Shown piece after piece: positions 54,817-63,500 of a stretch of DNA of 64,000 nucleotides. Below the pieces are notes generated by a model, which did not search any database, had not been told where the DNA came from, and worked only from the letters and a program-made list of their open reading frames with translations. Location: assembly GCA_018269075.1 (NCBI GenBank), contig JAFDVJ010000005.1:62001-126000 (forward strand). Reading direction: 5' to 3'. A program made the translations under genes and the position numbers. Numbering within the stretch: position 1 is the first letter of the stretch; each line of letters starts with the position of its first letter. This DNA comes from Acidobacteriota bacterium (GTDB lineage Bacteria > Acidobacteriota > Blastocatellia > Pyrinomonadales > Pyrinomonadaceae).

Positions 54817-57800
54817 TCACCTTTTCGCGCTCCAGAAACCGATCTTGCCGGTCGCGTCGACGCTCAGCAGCGTCTCGCCGTCGGCCGTGAATTTGAGAAG
54901 ATTGAGCTGTTTCTGGCTCGCCGTAAAGGCAAGCACCTGCTCGCCGGTTTCGAGATTCCAGAGCCGGATCACGCCGAGATCCGAGGCCGTCGCGAGCCGC
55001 CGCCCGTCGGGCGTGAAGGCGACCGCGAAAACGCCCCCGCTCATCCCGGAAAGCTCGTGGACGAGCTGCCGGTCGGCCGTCCGCCAGACCCGAACGACGT
55101 CGTCCGCACCGGCCGAAGCCAGCAGCCGGCCGTCGTCGGAAAAGGCGACCCTGAGAACCGGTTTCCGGTTGCCGGCCAGCACCGCGAGCGGCGTCCCGCT
55201 TTCGCTGTCGTACAGCCGGACGAGCTTATCGTTGCCGGCGACCGCGAAGGTCCGGCCGTCGGGCGCGGCGGCGATCGATTTGACGATTTCGGGCGAGTTC
55301 TCCAGCTCGTAGATCAGGGCTCCGGTGTCGGCGTCGAAGCAGCGGACCCGGCCGTCGTCGTAACCGGCCACGATGCGCCGCCCGCCGTTCGCGAAGGCGA
55401 CCGCGAAAATGCTCCGGTCGCTCGCTTTCCAGCGTTTGAGCTCGCGGCCGTCGGCGGCGTCGAGCAGCGTCAGAAATCCGTCGCGCTCGCCGAGGACGAG
55501 CTGATTGCGGTCGCCGGAATAATCGATCGAAAAGGCGTTGACGCGGGTCTTCGCCGCGAAGTTTCGACGCTTTTCCGCGATCGTCCGGCCGGCGATCTCG
55601 AAACTCGCGTTGCTCCAGTCGAAAACCTTCGCCCCGTCCCTCGAAAACGCGAATATCGACGAGTTCGTGAGGATCGCGTTCGCCTTCGAAACCGCCTCGG
55701 CATTCCAGAAATTGAGATTGAAATCGGCCGAAGCCGTGGCGATCCGTGAGCCGTCGGGCGAGACGGCGACCTCGTGAACGCCCGAAAAATGCCCGCGCAG
55801 CTCGCCCGCGACCTCGCCCGTCGCGACATCGACGAATTTGACCGTCCGGTCGCCGCTGCCGGTGACGAGCGTTTTGCCGTCGGTCGTGAACGCGAGCGAT
55901 TTGACGTTCGATTGATGGAGTTTCAAAACCCGCCCGATTGCGAGCGTTTCGGCGTCGATAAACGCGACGTTGCCCTCGTAGGTGCCGATCGCGAGCGTTT
56001 TTTCGAGCGGCGAGAAAACGATTTTCCAGCCCGTCAGAAGCACGTTTTTTTCGGCGTAAGCGGCCGGATCGGCCTGTATCTTCCGCCAGTCGCGGGTGTC
56101 GAAAACGGCCAGCGTGTCGTAACCGAGCACCGCCAGCCGGTCGCCGTTTTTCGAAAACTCGACGTCGTAGATCTCGACCCCTTTCTGCGCGGTGGCGAAC
56201 GAAAATCTTTTCAGCTCCGCGCCGGTCGCGGCGTCCCAGACGATCAGCTGGCCGTCCTGGCTGCCGGTCGCGACCGTTTTCCCGTCCGGCGCGACGTCGA
56301 CCGCGCGGACCCGTTTCGTATGCCCGCGAAAGGTCAGCAGCTCGCGCGCCGTCGCGGTTTCGTAAATCTTCACGAGCGGCGTCGAGTTCGAGCTGCTCGC
56401 GACGGCGAATTTTTGGCCGTCGGGAAAAAACGAGACCTTCCACGCCCCTTTCTGCTCGGCCGTTTCGATCATCCGGCCGTCGGCGACGTCCCAGACACGC
56501 GCGCGGTTGTCGTTGCAGGCGGTCGCGATGAGGCGGCCGTCGGGCGAAAATTCGGCGTTCCAGATCTCGTCCGGATGCTGAAAGGTCGCGACTTTCGCGG
56601 CCGGGTTGAGCAGATTGTCGAGAAAATACCATTCGAAGCCGCGCAGATCCTCCTCGCCCTCGCGCGGCTCGTATTTTTCGACGATCTCGCGGAGCCGGAT
56701 GAGGTTCGAGTTCTCGAACTCGTTGGCGGCGAGGATCATCTCCGCCGAATAGGCCGACCGGCGGTTTTCGCGCGCCTGCCGTTCGGCCCGCCGGGCCTGC
56801 AAAATCGCGGTCACGAGCCAGCCGAGCAGGATCAGCACGAAGACGGCGGCGATCAATGTTTCGAACTTCCGCCGTTCGAGATATTTCCGGAAACGGTAAA
56901 ACCGCGTCGCCGGCCGCGCCGAAACGGGCTGATTTTCGAGATAATTTTCGAGGTCGGCCCGGAAATCCTCGACCGACTGATAGCGTTCGGCCGGCGTCTT
57001 GGCGAGCGCCTTGAGGACGACCGCGTCGAGCTCCGCGTCGATCGCCCGCGATTTCCCGTCGCCGGCCGCCGACGGCGCGCGCGGGCTTTCGGTCTGGATG
57101 ATACGCAGGATCTCGGTCAGCGATCGGCCCCGAAAATCGAAGGGCCGCGTGCCGGTCAGCAGTTCATAAAGGCAGACGCCGAGCGAATAGACGTCGCTCG
57201 CGGCCGTGATGTTGGCGCCGGAAAACTGCTCGGGCGACGCGTATTCGGGCGTCAGCGCGGCCGCTTCGAGCGTTTTGTTTTCGGCGAAATCGAGCGTCTC
57301 GGCGTTGAGCAGCTTGGCGATCCCGAAATCGAGGAGCTTCGGTTTTCGCTCGGGCGTGACGAGAATGTTGTTCGGCTTGAGGTCGCGGTGGACGATGAAA
57401 TTCTGGTGGGCGAACGTGACGGCGCGGCAGACGTCCTGAAAAAGCACGACCTTGGCGCGCGTCGAAAGGCCGTGAAGCCTGCAGAATTCGTTGAGCGGCC
57501 GGCCGTCGACGAATTCCATCACGATGAACGGCGTGCCGTCGGGCGCGGTCCCGCCGTCGAGAATCTGGGCGATCGACGGGTGCGCGAGCCGCGCCAGAAT
57601 CTGCCGCTCGCGCCGGAAGTTTTCGGCCGCGCCGGGCCGGTTGGAAAACGGCGGAATCAGCTTGACGGCGACCTCACGCTCGAAATCGTCGATCCGCGAC
57701 GCCAGATAAACCGCGCCCATCCCGCCGCGTCCGAGCAGTTTTTTCAGCCGGTAAGCGCCGATCTTCGCGCCGACGTAGGCTTCGTTTTCGTCTTCGCCGA

Positions 57801-58002
57801 GCAGTTTTTTGACGGGCGTGAAATCCGGTTTTTCGATGAAGTCGGAACCGTTTTCGAGCCGCGCCAGCAGCCTCCGGACCTCGTTTTTCAACGCCGCGTC
57901 CGCGCCGCAGCGCGCCTCGAGAAATTTCTCGCGCTCGTCCGCCGCGAGGTCGATCACCTCGTCGAGCAGCGCGTCGATTTGTCGAAACCGTTCCTGATCC
58001 AT
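54817..58002 (-). CDS. Transmembrane Ser/Thr protein kinase with WD40 propeller
   Basis: 1061 aa. Residues 1-75 form a helical N-terminal region; the kinase domain has the GRGGMG loop (91-96), Lys114 in VAVK, HRDLKPNN (205-212) and DFG (225-227), and YASPEQ. One transmembrane helix (about 382-402), then a long WD40 region ('FSPDGRLIATACNDNRARVWD' type blades, shown in part) in the extracytoplasmic part. Transcribed after the ECF sigma factor. The start follows a 9-mer array with no Shine-Dalgarno sequence. Confidence 0.95.
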   Translation of the reverse strand: MDQERFRQIDALLDEVIDLAADEREKFLEARCGADAALKNEVRRLLARLENGSDFIEKPDFTPVKKLLGEDENEAYVGAKIGAYRLKKLLGRGGMGAVYLASRIDDFEREVAVKLIPPFSNRPGAAENFRRERQILARLAHPSIAQILDGGTAPDGTPFIVMEFVDGRPLNEFCRLHGLSTRAKVVLFQDVCRAVTFAHQNFIVHRDLKPNNILVTPERKPKLLDFGIAKLLNAETLDFAENKTLEAAALTPEYASPEQFSGANITAASDVYSLGVCLYELLTGTRPFDFRGRSLTEILRIIQTESPRAPSAAGDGKSRAIDAELDAVVLKALAKTPAERYQSVEDFRADLENYLENQPVSARPATRFYRFRKYLERRKFETLIAAVFVLILLGWLVTAILQARRAERQARENRRSAYSAEMILAANEFENSNLIRLREIVEKYEPREGEEDLRGFEWYFLDNLLNPAAKVATFQHPDEIWNAEFSPDGRLIATACNDNRARVWDVADGRMIETAEQKGAWKVSFFPDGQKFAVASSSNSTPLVKIYETATARELLTFRGHTKRVRAVDVAPDGKTVATGSQDGQLIVWDAATGAELKRFSFATAQKGVEIYDVEFSKNGDRLAVLGYDTLAVFDTRDWRKIQADPAAYAEKNVLLTGWKIVFSPLEKTLAIGTYEGNVAFIDAETLAIGRVLKLHQSNVKSLAFTTDGKTLVTGSGDRTVKFVDVATGEVAGELRGHFSGVHEVAVSPDGSRIATASADFNLNFWNAEAVSKANAILTNSSIFAFSRDGAKVFDWSNASFEIAGRTIAEKRRNFAAKTRVNAFSIDYSGDRNQLVLGERDGFLTLLDAADGRELKRWKASDRSIFAVAFANGGRRIVAGYDDGRVRCFDADTGALIYELENSPEIVKSIAAAPDGRTFAVAGNDKLVRLYDSESGTPLAVLAGNRKPVLRVAFSDDGRLLASAGADDVVRVWRTADRQLVHELSGMSGGVFAVAFTPDGRRLATASDLGVIRLWNLETGEQVLAFTASQKQLNLLKFTADGETLLSVDATGKIGFWSAKR

Positions 58003-58008
58003 AACTTT

Positions 58009-58090
58009 AGTTTGGGAAGTTTGGGAAGTTTGGGAAGTTTGGGAAGTTGGTTGATTTCTTCCGCAGCTTTCCGAACTTCCTGAACTTCTC
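58009..58090. repeat. 9-mer array (arm 1) before the kinase start
   Basis: TTTGGGAAG-type units at 58009-58048, and AACTTCC units at 58069-58090. In the transcribed direction the C/A-rich arm ends 6 nt before the kinase ATG. Confidence 0.88.
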
Positions 58091-58165
58091 TTTTATGTAC
58101 GACGGACTATTATTTCGGTCGCGACGCTGCGTGGGTGTGAAGCGTTTTTACAGGCTGTCGTCTGT

Positions 58166-58186
58166 CAACAGTCTGTCAGACTGTTG
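58166..58186. other. Small perfect hairpin CAACAGTCT-GTC-AGACTGTTG
   Basis: Nine-base arms with a 3-nt loop, in the gap between the sigma and kinase genes, inside the loop of the larger repeat hairpin. Confidence 0.6.
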
Positions 58187-58194
58187 TACCTTTA

Positions 58195-58240
58195 CTTCCC
58201 AAACTTCCCAAACTTCCTAAACTTCCCGAATTAACTTCCC
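58195..58240. repeat. 9-mer array (arm 2) overlapping the sigma gene end
   Basis: ACTTCCCAA/ACTTCCTAA/ACTTCCCGA units. In the transcribed sense GGAAGTTAA gives the last Gly-Ser and the stop codon of the ECF sigma gene; it pairs with the arm near the kinase start. Confidence 0.88.
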
Positions 58241-58797
58241 GCGATCGCGTCGTAAAGCCACGCTTTGGCTTTGAGCCATTCGCGTTTGACGGTGATTTCC
58301 GAGACGCCGATCACATCGGCGGTTTCGGCCGCCGAGAGGCCGCCGAAATAGCGCAGCTCGACGATCCGGCTTTTGCGCTCGTCGAATCCGGCGAGATTCC
58401 GGAGCGCCTCGTCGAGCGCGAGGATCTGGTCGTCCGGTTCGTCCGTGAAGACGGCGACGTCTTCGAGGCTCACGCGCTCGGCGCCGCTGCCGCGTTTCCG
58501 GTAATTCCTGGTCCGCGCGTAATCGACCAGCAGATTCCGCATCACGCGGGCGGCGACGGCGAAAAAATGCGTCCGGTCCTGCCAGTCGTTTTCGCGCTGG
58601 TTGAGCAGTTTCAAATAGGCCTCGTTGATGATCTCGGTCGTCTGCAGCGTGTGTTCGCCGCGCTCTTTCGAGCGGTAGCGGCGCGCGATCCGGCGGAGCT
58701 CTTCGTAGACCAGCGGCAGAATCTCGTCGAGCGCGGACGCATTTCCATTTCTCCAATCGCGCAGGTATCGGGTGATTTCGTTCGGTTCGATTGTCAT
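58231..58797 (-). CDS. ECF sigma factor paired with the WD40 kinase
   Basis: 188 aa from ATG 58797. Region 2 ([63 protein letters not shown] in part) and region 4 ([35 protein letters not shown]) match the ECF group common next to Ser/Thr kinases in Acidobacteriota and Planctomycetota. No anti-sigma factor; the adjacent kinase probably controls it (inference). Confidence 0.95.
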   Translation of the reverse strand: MTIEPNEITRYLRDWRNGNASALDEILPLVYEELRRIARRYRSKERGEHTLQTTEIINEAYLKLLNQRENDWQDRTHFFAVAARVMRNLLVDYARTRNYRKRGSGAERVSLEDVAVFTDEPDDQILALDEALRNLAGFDERKSRIVELRYFGGLSAAETADVIGVSEITVKREWLKAKAWLYDAIAGS

Positions 58798-58935
58798 CGG
58801 GTAATTTTCGTTAGTTCCAGATTCTAACACAGTTGCCCCGCTTAGACGCGCGCCGCGTTTCCCGGTTTGCAATTTTTTTTCCGTGTTCTGATACCGTTTC
58901 CCGAATTCTATCGCTTAACGAAACGGAATGAATTT

Positions 58936-59472
58936 ATGAACACGATCCGCTTATTTTTCGCCGCCGGTTTTCTTCTTTTTGTCGTTTCGGGCACGCGCGC
59001 CGCCGATCCGCGGGAGCTTTTTATGCAGATCCCGTCGCCGCGCCTCGATAACGTCGCCCGCGCCGACGCGATCCGCGAAAGCGCGAACGGTTTTCTGAAG
59101 TTCGGTTTAGCGCCCGATTTTACCGGCGAATTCAAGATTTTGAAGGAAAAGAAGGACGTCGTGATCGTCGGCCTGAGCCTTTATTCGTGCGCCGAAAGCA
59201 CGCTCGAAATCTGGTCGTTAAAAAACGGCCGCTGGCAGGAGATCACCGCTTCGGCCGCCCCGCAACTCGGCGCGAAGGACGTCGTCGAGATGCTCAAAGT
59301 TTCGCCTGCGACGGTCGAAAAGCTCGGGACGGAAGTCGCGATTCCCTATTTTTTCACGTTTGCGGCGGACGAAAACAGTCTCCGCCTCGTCGTCCGGAAG
59401 CAAAGCTCGTGCGAGATCGCGGGCCCGGTCCACGATTACCGCTTCGAAGAAAAAAAATTCGTCCGCCGGTAA
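58936..59472 (+). CDS. Small exported protein, unknown
   Basis: 178 aa from ATG 58936. Signal peptide NTIRLFFAAGFLLFVVSGTRAA. Body with a Cys near the middle (LYSCAESTLEIWSLKNGRWQEI) and another near the end (KQSSCEIAG). Divergent from the sigma gene. The first of a series of small exported proteins. Confidence 0.75.
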   Translation: MNTIRLFFAAGFLLFVVSGTRAADPRELFMQIPSPRLDNVARADAIRESANGFLKFGLAPDFTGEFKILKEKKDVVIVGLSLYSCAESTLEIWSLKNGRWQEITASAAPQLGAKDVVEMLKVSPATVEKLGTEVAIPYFFTFAADENSLRLVVRKQSSCEIAGPVHDYRFEEKKFVRR

Positions 59473-59526
59473 TTTTTTCTGATACCGGCCGGCGGATTTT
59501 ATCGCTTAACGATTTGAATTGAAATT

Positions 59527-60117
59527 ATGAAGATAACATTTTTACTGATCGCCGTTTTGCTGCTCGTCGCCGGGCAGGCGGCCGCCCAGAATGCGGGCCT
59601 GACCAACGAGCAGAAGATGCTCCCGTTCGCGACCGGGATGAGTCTCGCGGTGCTGCGCGAACGGCACGAAAACAATTTTCAGGACGTCGTCGACCGCGTC
59701 GGCCGGCAGATCCGCTACTATTCGGAAGAGCTCAAACCCGTCCGCGAGCTGACCAAAAACACGCCGCCGATGACGCGCCGGACGGTCGTCGATCAGGCGG
59801 TCGACGAGCTCCGCGCGAAGATGAGCCGCTCGGACCGCTGGCAGTTTCTCGCCGGCGACGCGCTCGGCACGCTGTACGTCGAGATCGGCAGCAAAATCGA
59901 AGCGCGGGAGCCGCTCGACGCCGAGACGATCCGCTTTCAGCTCAATCTGCTCGAACGGCTGACCGAAAACACGCCGGCCGACATCCCGTCGGAGATCGCC
60001 GGCAAATTGAAGGAGATCGGCGCGCTCGGCCAGTCCGACGCGCTGACCGACAAAGCGACCATCGACGAACTGATCGGGAAAACGGTCGAATTGATCGCGA
60101 TCATCTCCGGGGAATAA
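59527..60117 (+). CDS. Small exported helical protein, unknown
   Basis: 196 aa. Signal peptide MKITFLLIAVLLLVAGQAAAQ, then a helix-rich, highly charged domain with no cysteine (RERHENNFQDVVDRVGRQIRYYSEEL). No motif recognised. Same orientation and spacing as its neighbours. Confidence 0.75.
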   Translation: MKITFLLIAVLLLVAGQAAAQNAGLTNEQKMLPFATGMSLAVLRERHENNFQDVVDRVGRQIRYYSEELKPVRELTKNTPPMTRRTVVDQAVDELRAKMSRSDRWQFLAGDALGTLYVEIGSKIEAREPLDAETIRFQLNLLERLTENTPADIPSEIAGKLKEIGALGQSDALTDKATIDELIGKTVELIAIISGE

Positions 60118-60140
60118 CCGACGAATTGAGGAGGAAACCG

Positions 60141-60716
60141 ATGATTTACCGGAATTTTATTATCCTGATCCTGACGGCCGCAGCCCTCGCGGGCTGCCAG
60201 TCGCAGACGACCGCCGGCGGCGGCAACGTCAACGCCGCGCCGGGCAACGGCGCGAATTCGAACGCCCCGGCCGCCGGCGGCGCGCCGACGGCGACCGTCA
60301 GCGCGAACGCGAACGCCAACGCCAACGCGAAACCGGCCGACAACGCGCCGAAACGGATCGTCTTCAACAAGGGCGCGAACTGGGGGGCGGCGAACGTCAC
60401 GCTCGCGCCGGGCGCGTCGCAGCGGTTCGTCGTCGGCGCGAAAAGCGGTCAGACGATGGACGTCGAAGCGTCGTCCCGCGAAGTCTCGATCAATCTTGTC
60501 AAGGGCAAAGCCGGGACGACCGAGGACTTCGGCTATCTGAACGCCGACCTGCTCGCGAACGGCGACTACGTTTTCGAGGTCCGGAATTCGACGAAGAAAG
60601 AGATCAAAACCTCGATCAAGGTGACGATCGAAAACGCCCGGACGGACGAGATCGACGAATCCGACGCGACCGTCGACGAGGACGCCGACGTCCCGCCGCC
60701 CGCGAAAAGAAATTAG
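60141..60716 (+). CDS. Lipoprotein with PPC-like beta-sandwich
   Basis: 191 aa from ATG 60141 (GAGGAGGAAACC upstream; the in-frame TTG 15 nt earlier is rejected). Lipobox LAGC after a signal sequence, an Ala/Asn-rich linker, then a beta-sandwich (RIVFNKGANWGAANVTLAPGASQRF...GDYVFEVRNS in part) resembling PPC-type domains. Paralogous to the next gene. Acidic tail. Confidence 0.75.
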   Translation: MIYRNFIILILTAAALAGCQSQTTAGGGNVNAAPGNGANSNAPAAGGAPTATVSANANANANAKPADNAPKRIVFNKGANWGAANVTLAPGASQRFVVGAKSGQTMDVEASSREVSINLVKGKAGTTEDFGYLNADLLANGDYVFEVRNSTKKEIKTSIKVTIENARTDEIDESDATVDEDADVPPPAKRN

Positions 60717-60733
60717 TTTAAGGAAAACAGCTT

Positions 60734-61141
60734 ATGAAAACAATCATTTATTTATCGTTCGCCTGCGTCCTGCTGCTCGGCGCTTTCAAGGCCGGAGCGC
60801 AGACGCGGATCTCGTTCGCAAAAGGGACGTCGGAAAAAACGGTGTCGGTGACGCTGCCGGCGAAGGGGGAAAGGTCGTTCGTCCTCGCCGTCGACAAAAA
60901 TCAGGCGCTGATCGTCGAGATTCTCGGCGATCTGGGGCTCGCGGTTTCCGTCAACCTCGTCAACGGCCGCGACGGCGTCGACAACTGGCTCGATGCCGAG
61001 GGCGGTCTCGAAGTCCTGACCGGCCGCAAAGGCGACTATATTTTTTCAATTTCGAACAATTCCGCCCGCAAACGGACGGTCAAAATCAGGGTTCGCGTCG
61101 GGTTCGCCAGCGAATACGGCGGCGGGACCGACCCGCGTTAA
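60734..61141 (+). CDS. Exported PPC-like protein, paralogue of the previous gene
   Basis: 135 aa. Signal peptide ending FKAGAQ, then RISFAKGTSEKTVSVTLPAKGERSFVLAV and GDYIFSISNNS, matching the preceding protein's domain without its linker or lipobox. Indicates a local duplication. Confidence 0.72.
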   Translation: MKTIIYLSFACVLLLGAFKAGAQTRISFAKGTSEKTVSVTLPAKGERSFVLAVDKNQALIVEILGDLGLAVSVNLVNGRDGVDNWLDAEGGLEVLTGRKGDYIFSISNNSARKRTVKIRVRVGFASEYGGGTDPR

Positions 61142-61148
61142 TAAGATT

Positions 61149-61583
61149 ATGAAAAAGAAAATCGTTTTATCCGCCATCATCGTCCTGTGCCTGGCCGGCG
61201 CGGCCTTCGCGCAGAAAGCCGCGAAACGGCCGAGCCTGCCCGCCAATCTGGCGAGCTACGAAAACCAGTATCCCGACAAGCTGCTCAAAACGCCGGCCGT
61301 CAGGGCGCGTCTGAAGGCGCTGCTCGGCAAAAATTTCGCTGATTTCGACCAGATGATCGCGGTCCAGACGCCGGTCACCCGAACCGGCGATCTGCTGATG
61401 GGCCGCGGCTGTCTGCCGTCGGCCTGCACGATCAGCGAGGCGGCGTTCGTCATCGATCTGAAGAACAAACGGATTCACGCCGGCCTTTACGAAAAGGACA
61501 AGGAACCGCGGTTCTTCGGCGAAGACGGCGCGGACACGCCGCAGATCCTGCTCGACTGGGCGGATGAATTGAAGCAAATGTGA
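61149..61583 (+). CDS. Small exported protein, unknown
   Basis: 144 aa, 7 nt after the previous gene. Signal peptide MKKKIVLSAIIVLCLAGAAFAQ; two cysteines in GRGCLPSACTISEAAFVIDL, which may form a disulphide. No family recognised. Confidence 0.72.
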   Translation: MKKKIVLSAIIVLCLAGAAFAQKAAKRPSLPANLASYENQYPDKLLKTPAVRARLKALLGKNFADFDQMIAVQTPVTRTGDLLMGRGCLPSACTISEAAFVIDLKNKRIHAGLYEKDKEPRFFGEDGADTPQILLDWADELKQM

Positions 61584-61586
61584 GGG

Positions 61587-61618
61587 GATTTCGGATTTCG
61601 GATTTCGGATTTCGGATT
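61587..61618. repeat. Direct heptamer array GATTTCG, four units
   Basis: Four perfect units followed by GATTGC, 3 nt after the stop of the 61149 gene. Same unit as at 43573. Confidence 0.93.
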
Positions 61619-61688
61619 GCTCGTGGGGTGAGGGCTTGATTTCGATGGAGAGTTTGGGTTTCGAACAAGGCCGGGAGAGGTAACGAAT

Positions 61689-62183
61689 ATGTTGAGAAAA
61701 ATCTTGGCGGCGGCGGTTTTGCCGCTGGTTTTGGCGGGCGCGGCGGCGGCGCAGGGGAAGACTTCGAACCGGATCGCGGAGATTCGGGCGCATCTGGTTT
61801 ATGAGGAAAACGGGCTGCTTTCGCGCGATATTCTGAAGGGCGATTTCACGCTCTGGAACGCGATCATCGGCGAGGGCGATTCCGAGGGCCACGCGAGCTC
61901 GACGCTCGTCTTCGTCGTCGTCGAAACCGACGGCAAGCCGCGCGGCGCGACGCCGGTGCTCCGGTTTTCCGCCGTTTCCGAGGACGGGAAACGCGTCAAA
62001 TACGACAAGACCTTCGCCTACATCTTTCCGAACGAGGGCGCGGGCCGCGTTTTCGTGCCGTTTCTGCTGCACGACACCGGCTGCCAGAAGATCAGGCTGA
62101 CGGCGCGGCTCGTCGCCTACAACAACCCGAAGCAGATTTATCAGACCGTCGCGAAGGAAATCCCCTTCGCGTGCGGCGAGTGA
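61689..62183 (+). CDS. Small exported protein, unknown
   Basis: 164 aa. Signal peptide MLRKILAAAVLPLVLAGAAAAQ; a beta-rich body (SSTLVFVVVETDGKPRG, RVFVPFLLHDTGCQKIRLTARL) suggests an immunoglobulin-like sandwich. Two cysteines, the second near the C-terminus. No motif. Confidence 0.72.
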   Translation: MLRKILAAAVLPLVLAGAAAAQGKTSNRIAEIRAHLVYEENGLLSRDILKGDFTLWNAIIGEGDSEGHASSTLVFVVVETDGKPRGATPVLRFSAVSEDGKRVKYDKTFAYIFPNEGAGRVFVPFLLHDTGCQKIRLTARLVAYNNPKQIYQTVAKEIPFACGE

Positions 62184-62192
62184 GGAAAAATT

Positions 62193-62798
62193 ATGAAAAA
62201 GCTATTCGTTTTGATCGCGGCCCTCGCCGCTCTTTGGACGAGCGCCGCCGCGCAGCAACCGGCGGCCATCAGAAAGATCGATTTCACGAACTTCACGTTC
62301 CGGATCGCCGATCGAACCGTGAAGATGAAGGACGGACTCGAAGACGTCGCCTGCCGGGAAAAAGACGAGAACGGCGTCCCGTCGGGCGATATCTGGAGCA
62401 ATTCGAAGGAATCCGTCGCTTACGGCGACATCGACGGCGACGGCCGCGAAGAAGCGTTCGTGCCGCTGATCGCCAACATCTGCGGCGGCAATATGGTGAC
62501 CGACGAAGCGCTGCTCGTCTTCACGATGAAGGGCGGCAAACCCGTCCCGCTGCCGGTTTTCGACTATGCCGACGAGGCCTGCCCGACGGGCGAGAAATGC
62601 GAGATTATGCGCAGTCCGGGCGTTTACGTCAGCTACGACGCGCAGGAAAAGGCGATCGTCGTCGAAAATTCGTTCGCGACCGACGACGACGCGATCTGCT
62701 GCCCGTCGCTCTACCGTTTGACTTGGTATCGCTGGAACGGCAGCGCCTTCGTCGAACTCAAAAAAGGAAAAATCACTAAACGAGAGGAGAACAAATAA
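62193..62798 (+). CDS. Exported protein with FG-GAP-like motif
   Basis: 201 aa. Signal peptide MKKLFVLIAALAALWTSAAAQ; YGDIDGDGREEAFVPL is a calcium-loop motif; several cysteines (ICGG, ACPTGEKC, ICCPS) may be disulphide-bonded. The stop overlaps the start of the next gene by one base. Confidence 0.75.
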   Translation: MKKLFVLIAALAALWTSAAAQQPAAIRKIDFTNFTFRIADRTVKMKDGLEDVACREKDENGVPSGDIWSNSKESVAYGDIDGDGREEAFVPLIANICGGNMVTDEALLVFTMKGGKPVPLPVFDYADEACPTGEKCEIMRSPGVYVSYDAQEKAIVVENSFATDDDAICCPSLYRLTWYRWNGSAFVELKKGKITKREENK

Positions 62799-63397
62799 TG
62801 AAGCATCTGATTTTAACGGCGATCCTGATTCTCGCCGGCTGGACCGGCGCGGCCGCGCAGCCGAAGACCGTGACCGATTATTTTCTGGCGATGCCGGCCG
62901 AGACCTACGCGACCGATATCGACGGGCAAAAGTTCAAAGACCGCGCCGCGCTGACGAAATACCGTAAATCGCTGATCAAGATCGAGGACGTCAAAAACGG
63001 CTATCTGAAGCTCGAAGGCGCGTGGGAAGGCTGGTCGGAGATCGCGCTCTTCAAACGCCGCGACGGCGGCTATCTCGTCGCCGAAACCTCGGTCGGCTGC
63101 GGCCCGGCCTGCGTCGGCGGCCTCAAGTTGTCGACCTACACGAACGGCAAATGGACCGACGTCACCAAACAGTTTCAGCCGGTCTTCACCGACGCCGAGG
63201 CGTTCGCGGCCTACAAATCGAAAGGCGGCGACGACGACGAGATCAAATCGGGCGCCGATCTCGGTTCCTATTACCTGCTGCCGCGCGCGGGCCGGACGGT
63301 CAAAATCGCCTGCAACGAATGCGGCGGTAGCGGCGACGGCGAGGACTTCGTTTTTCTCGAATTCGAATGGAACGGCGACAAATTCGTGCGTAAATAA
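62798..63397 (+). CDS. Exported protein, first of two tandem paralogues
   Basis: 199 aa. Signal peptide ending GAAAQ; TVTDYFLAMPAETYATD, KIEDVKNGYLKLEGAWEGW, and the Cys pair CGPACVGGLKL. The next gene repeats this architecture with a lipobox and a Pro-rich linker. Function unknown. Confidence 0.75.
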   Translation: MKHLILTAILILAGWTGAAAQPKTVTDYFLAMPAETYATDIDGQKFKDRAALTKYRKSLIKIEDVKNGYLKLEGAWEGWSEIALFKRRDGGYLVAETSVGCGPACVGGLKLSTYTNGKWTDVTKQFQPVFTDAEAFAAYKSKGGDDDEIKSGADLGSYYLLPRAGRTVKIACNECGGSGDGEDFVFLEFEWNGDKFVRK

Positions 63398-63500
63398 GCG
63401 CCCGCAGATTAACATATCTTCTAAATCGGCATATAGTTTAATTAACCCCGTAAATATTTTAAATTCTTAGCATTACGAAAGTTAAAGTTCTAGGAGCTTT

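Noticed and set aside
55774..58083. 769-codon open frame opposite the WD40 kinase
   Set aside because: Antisense shadow, composition of reverse-complemented coding DNA, ends in translated repeat (Leu-Gly-Ser runs).
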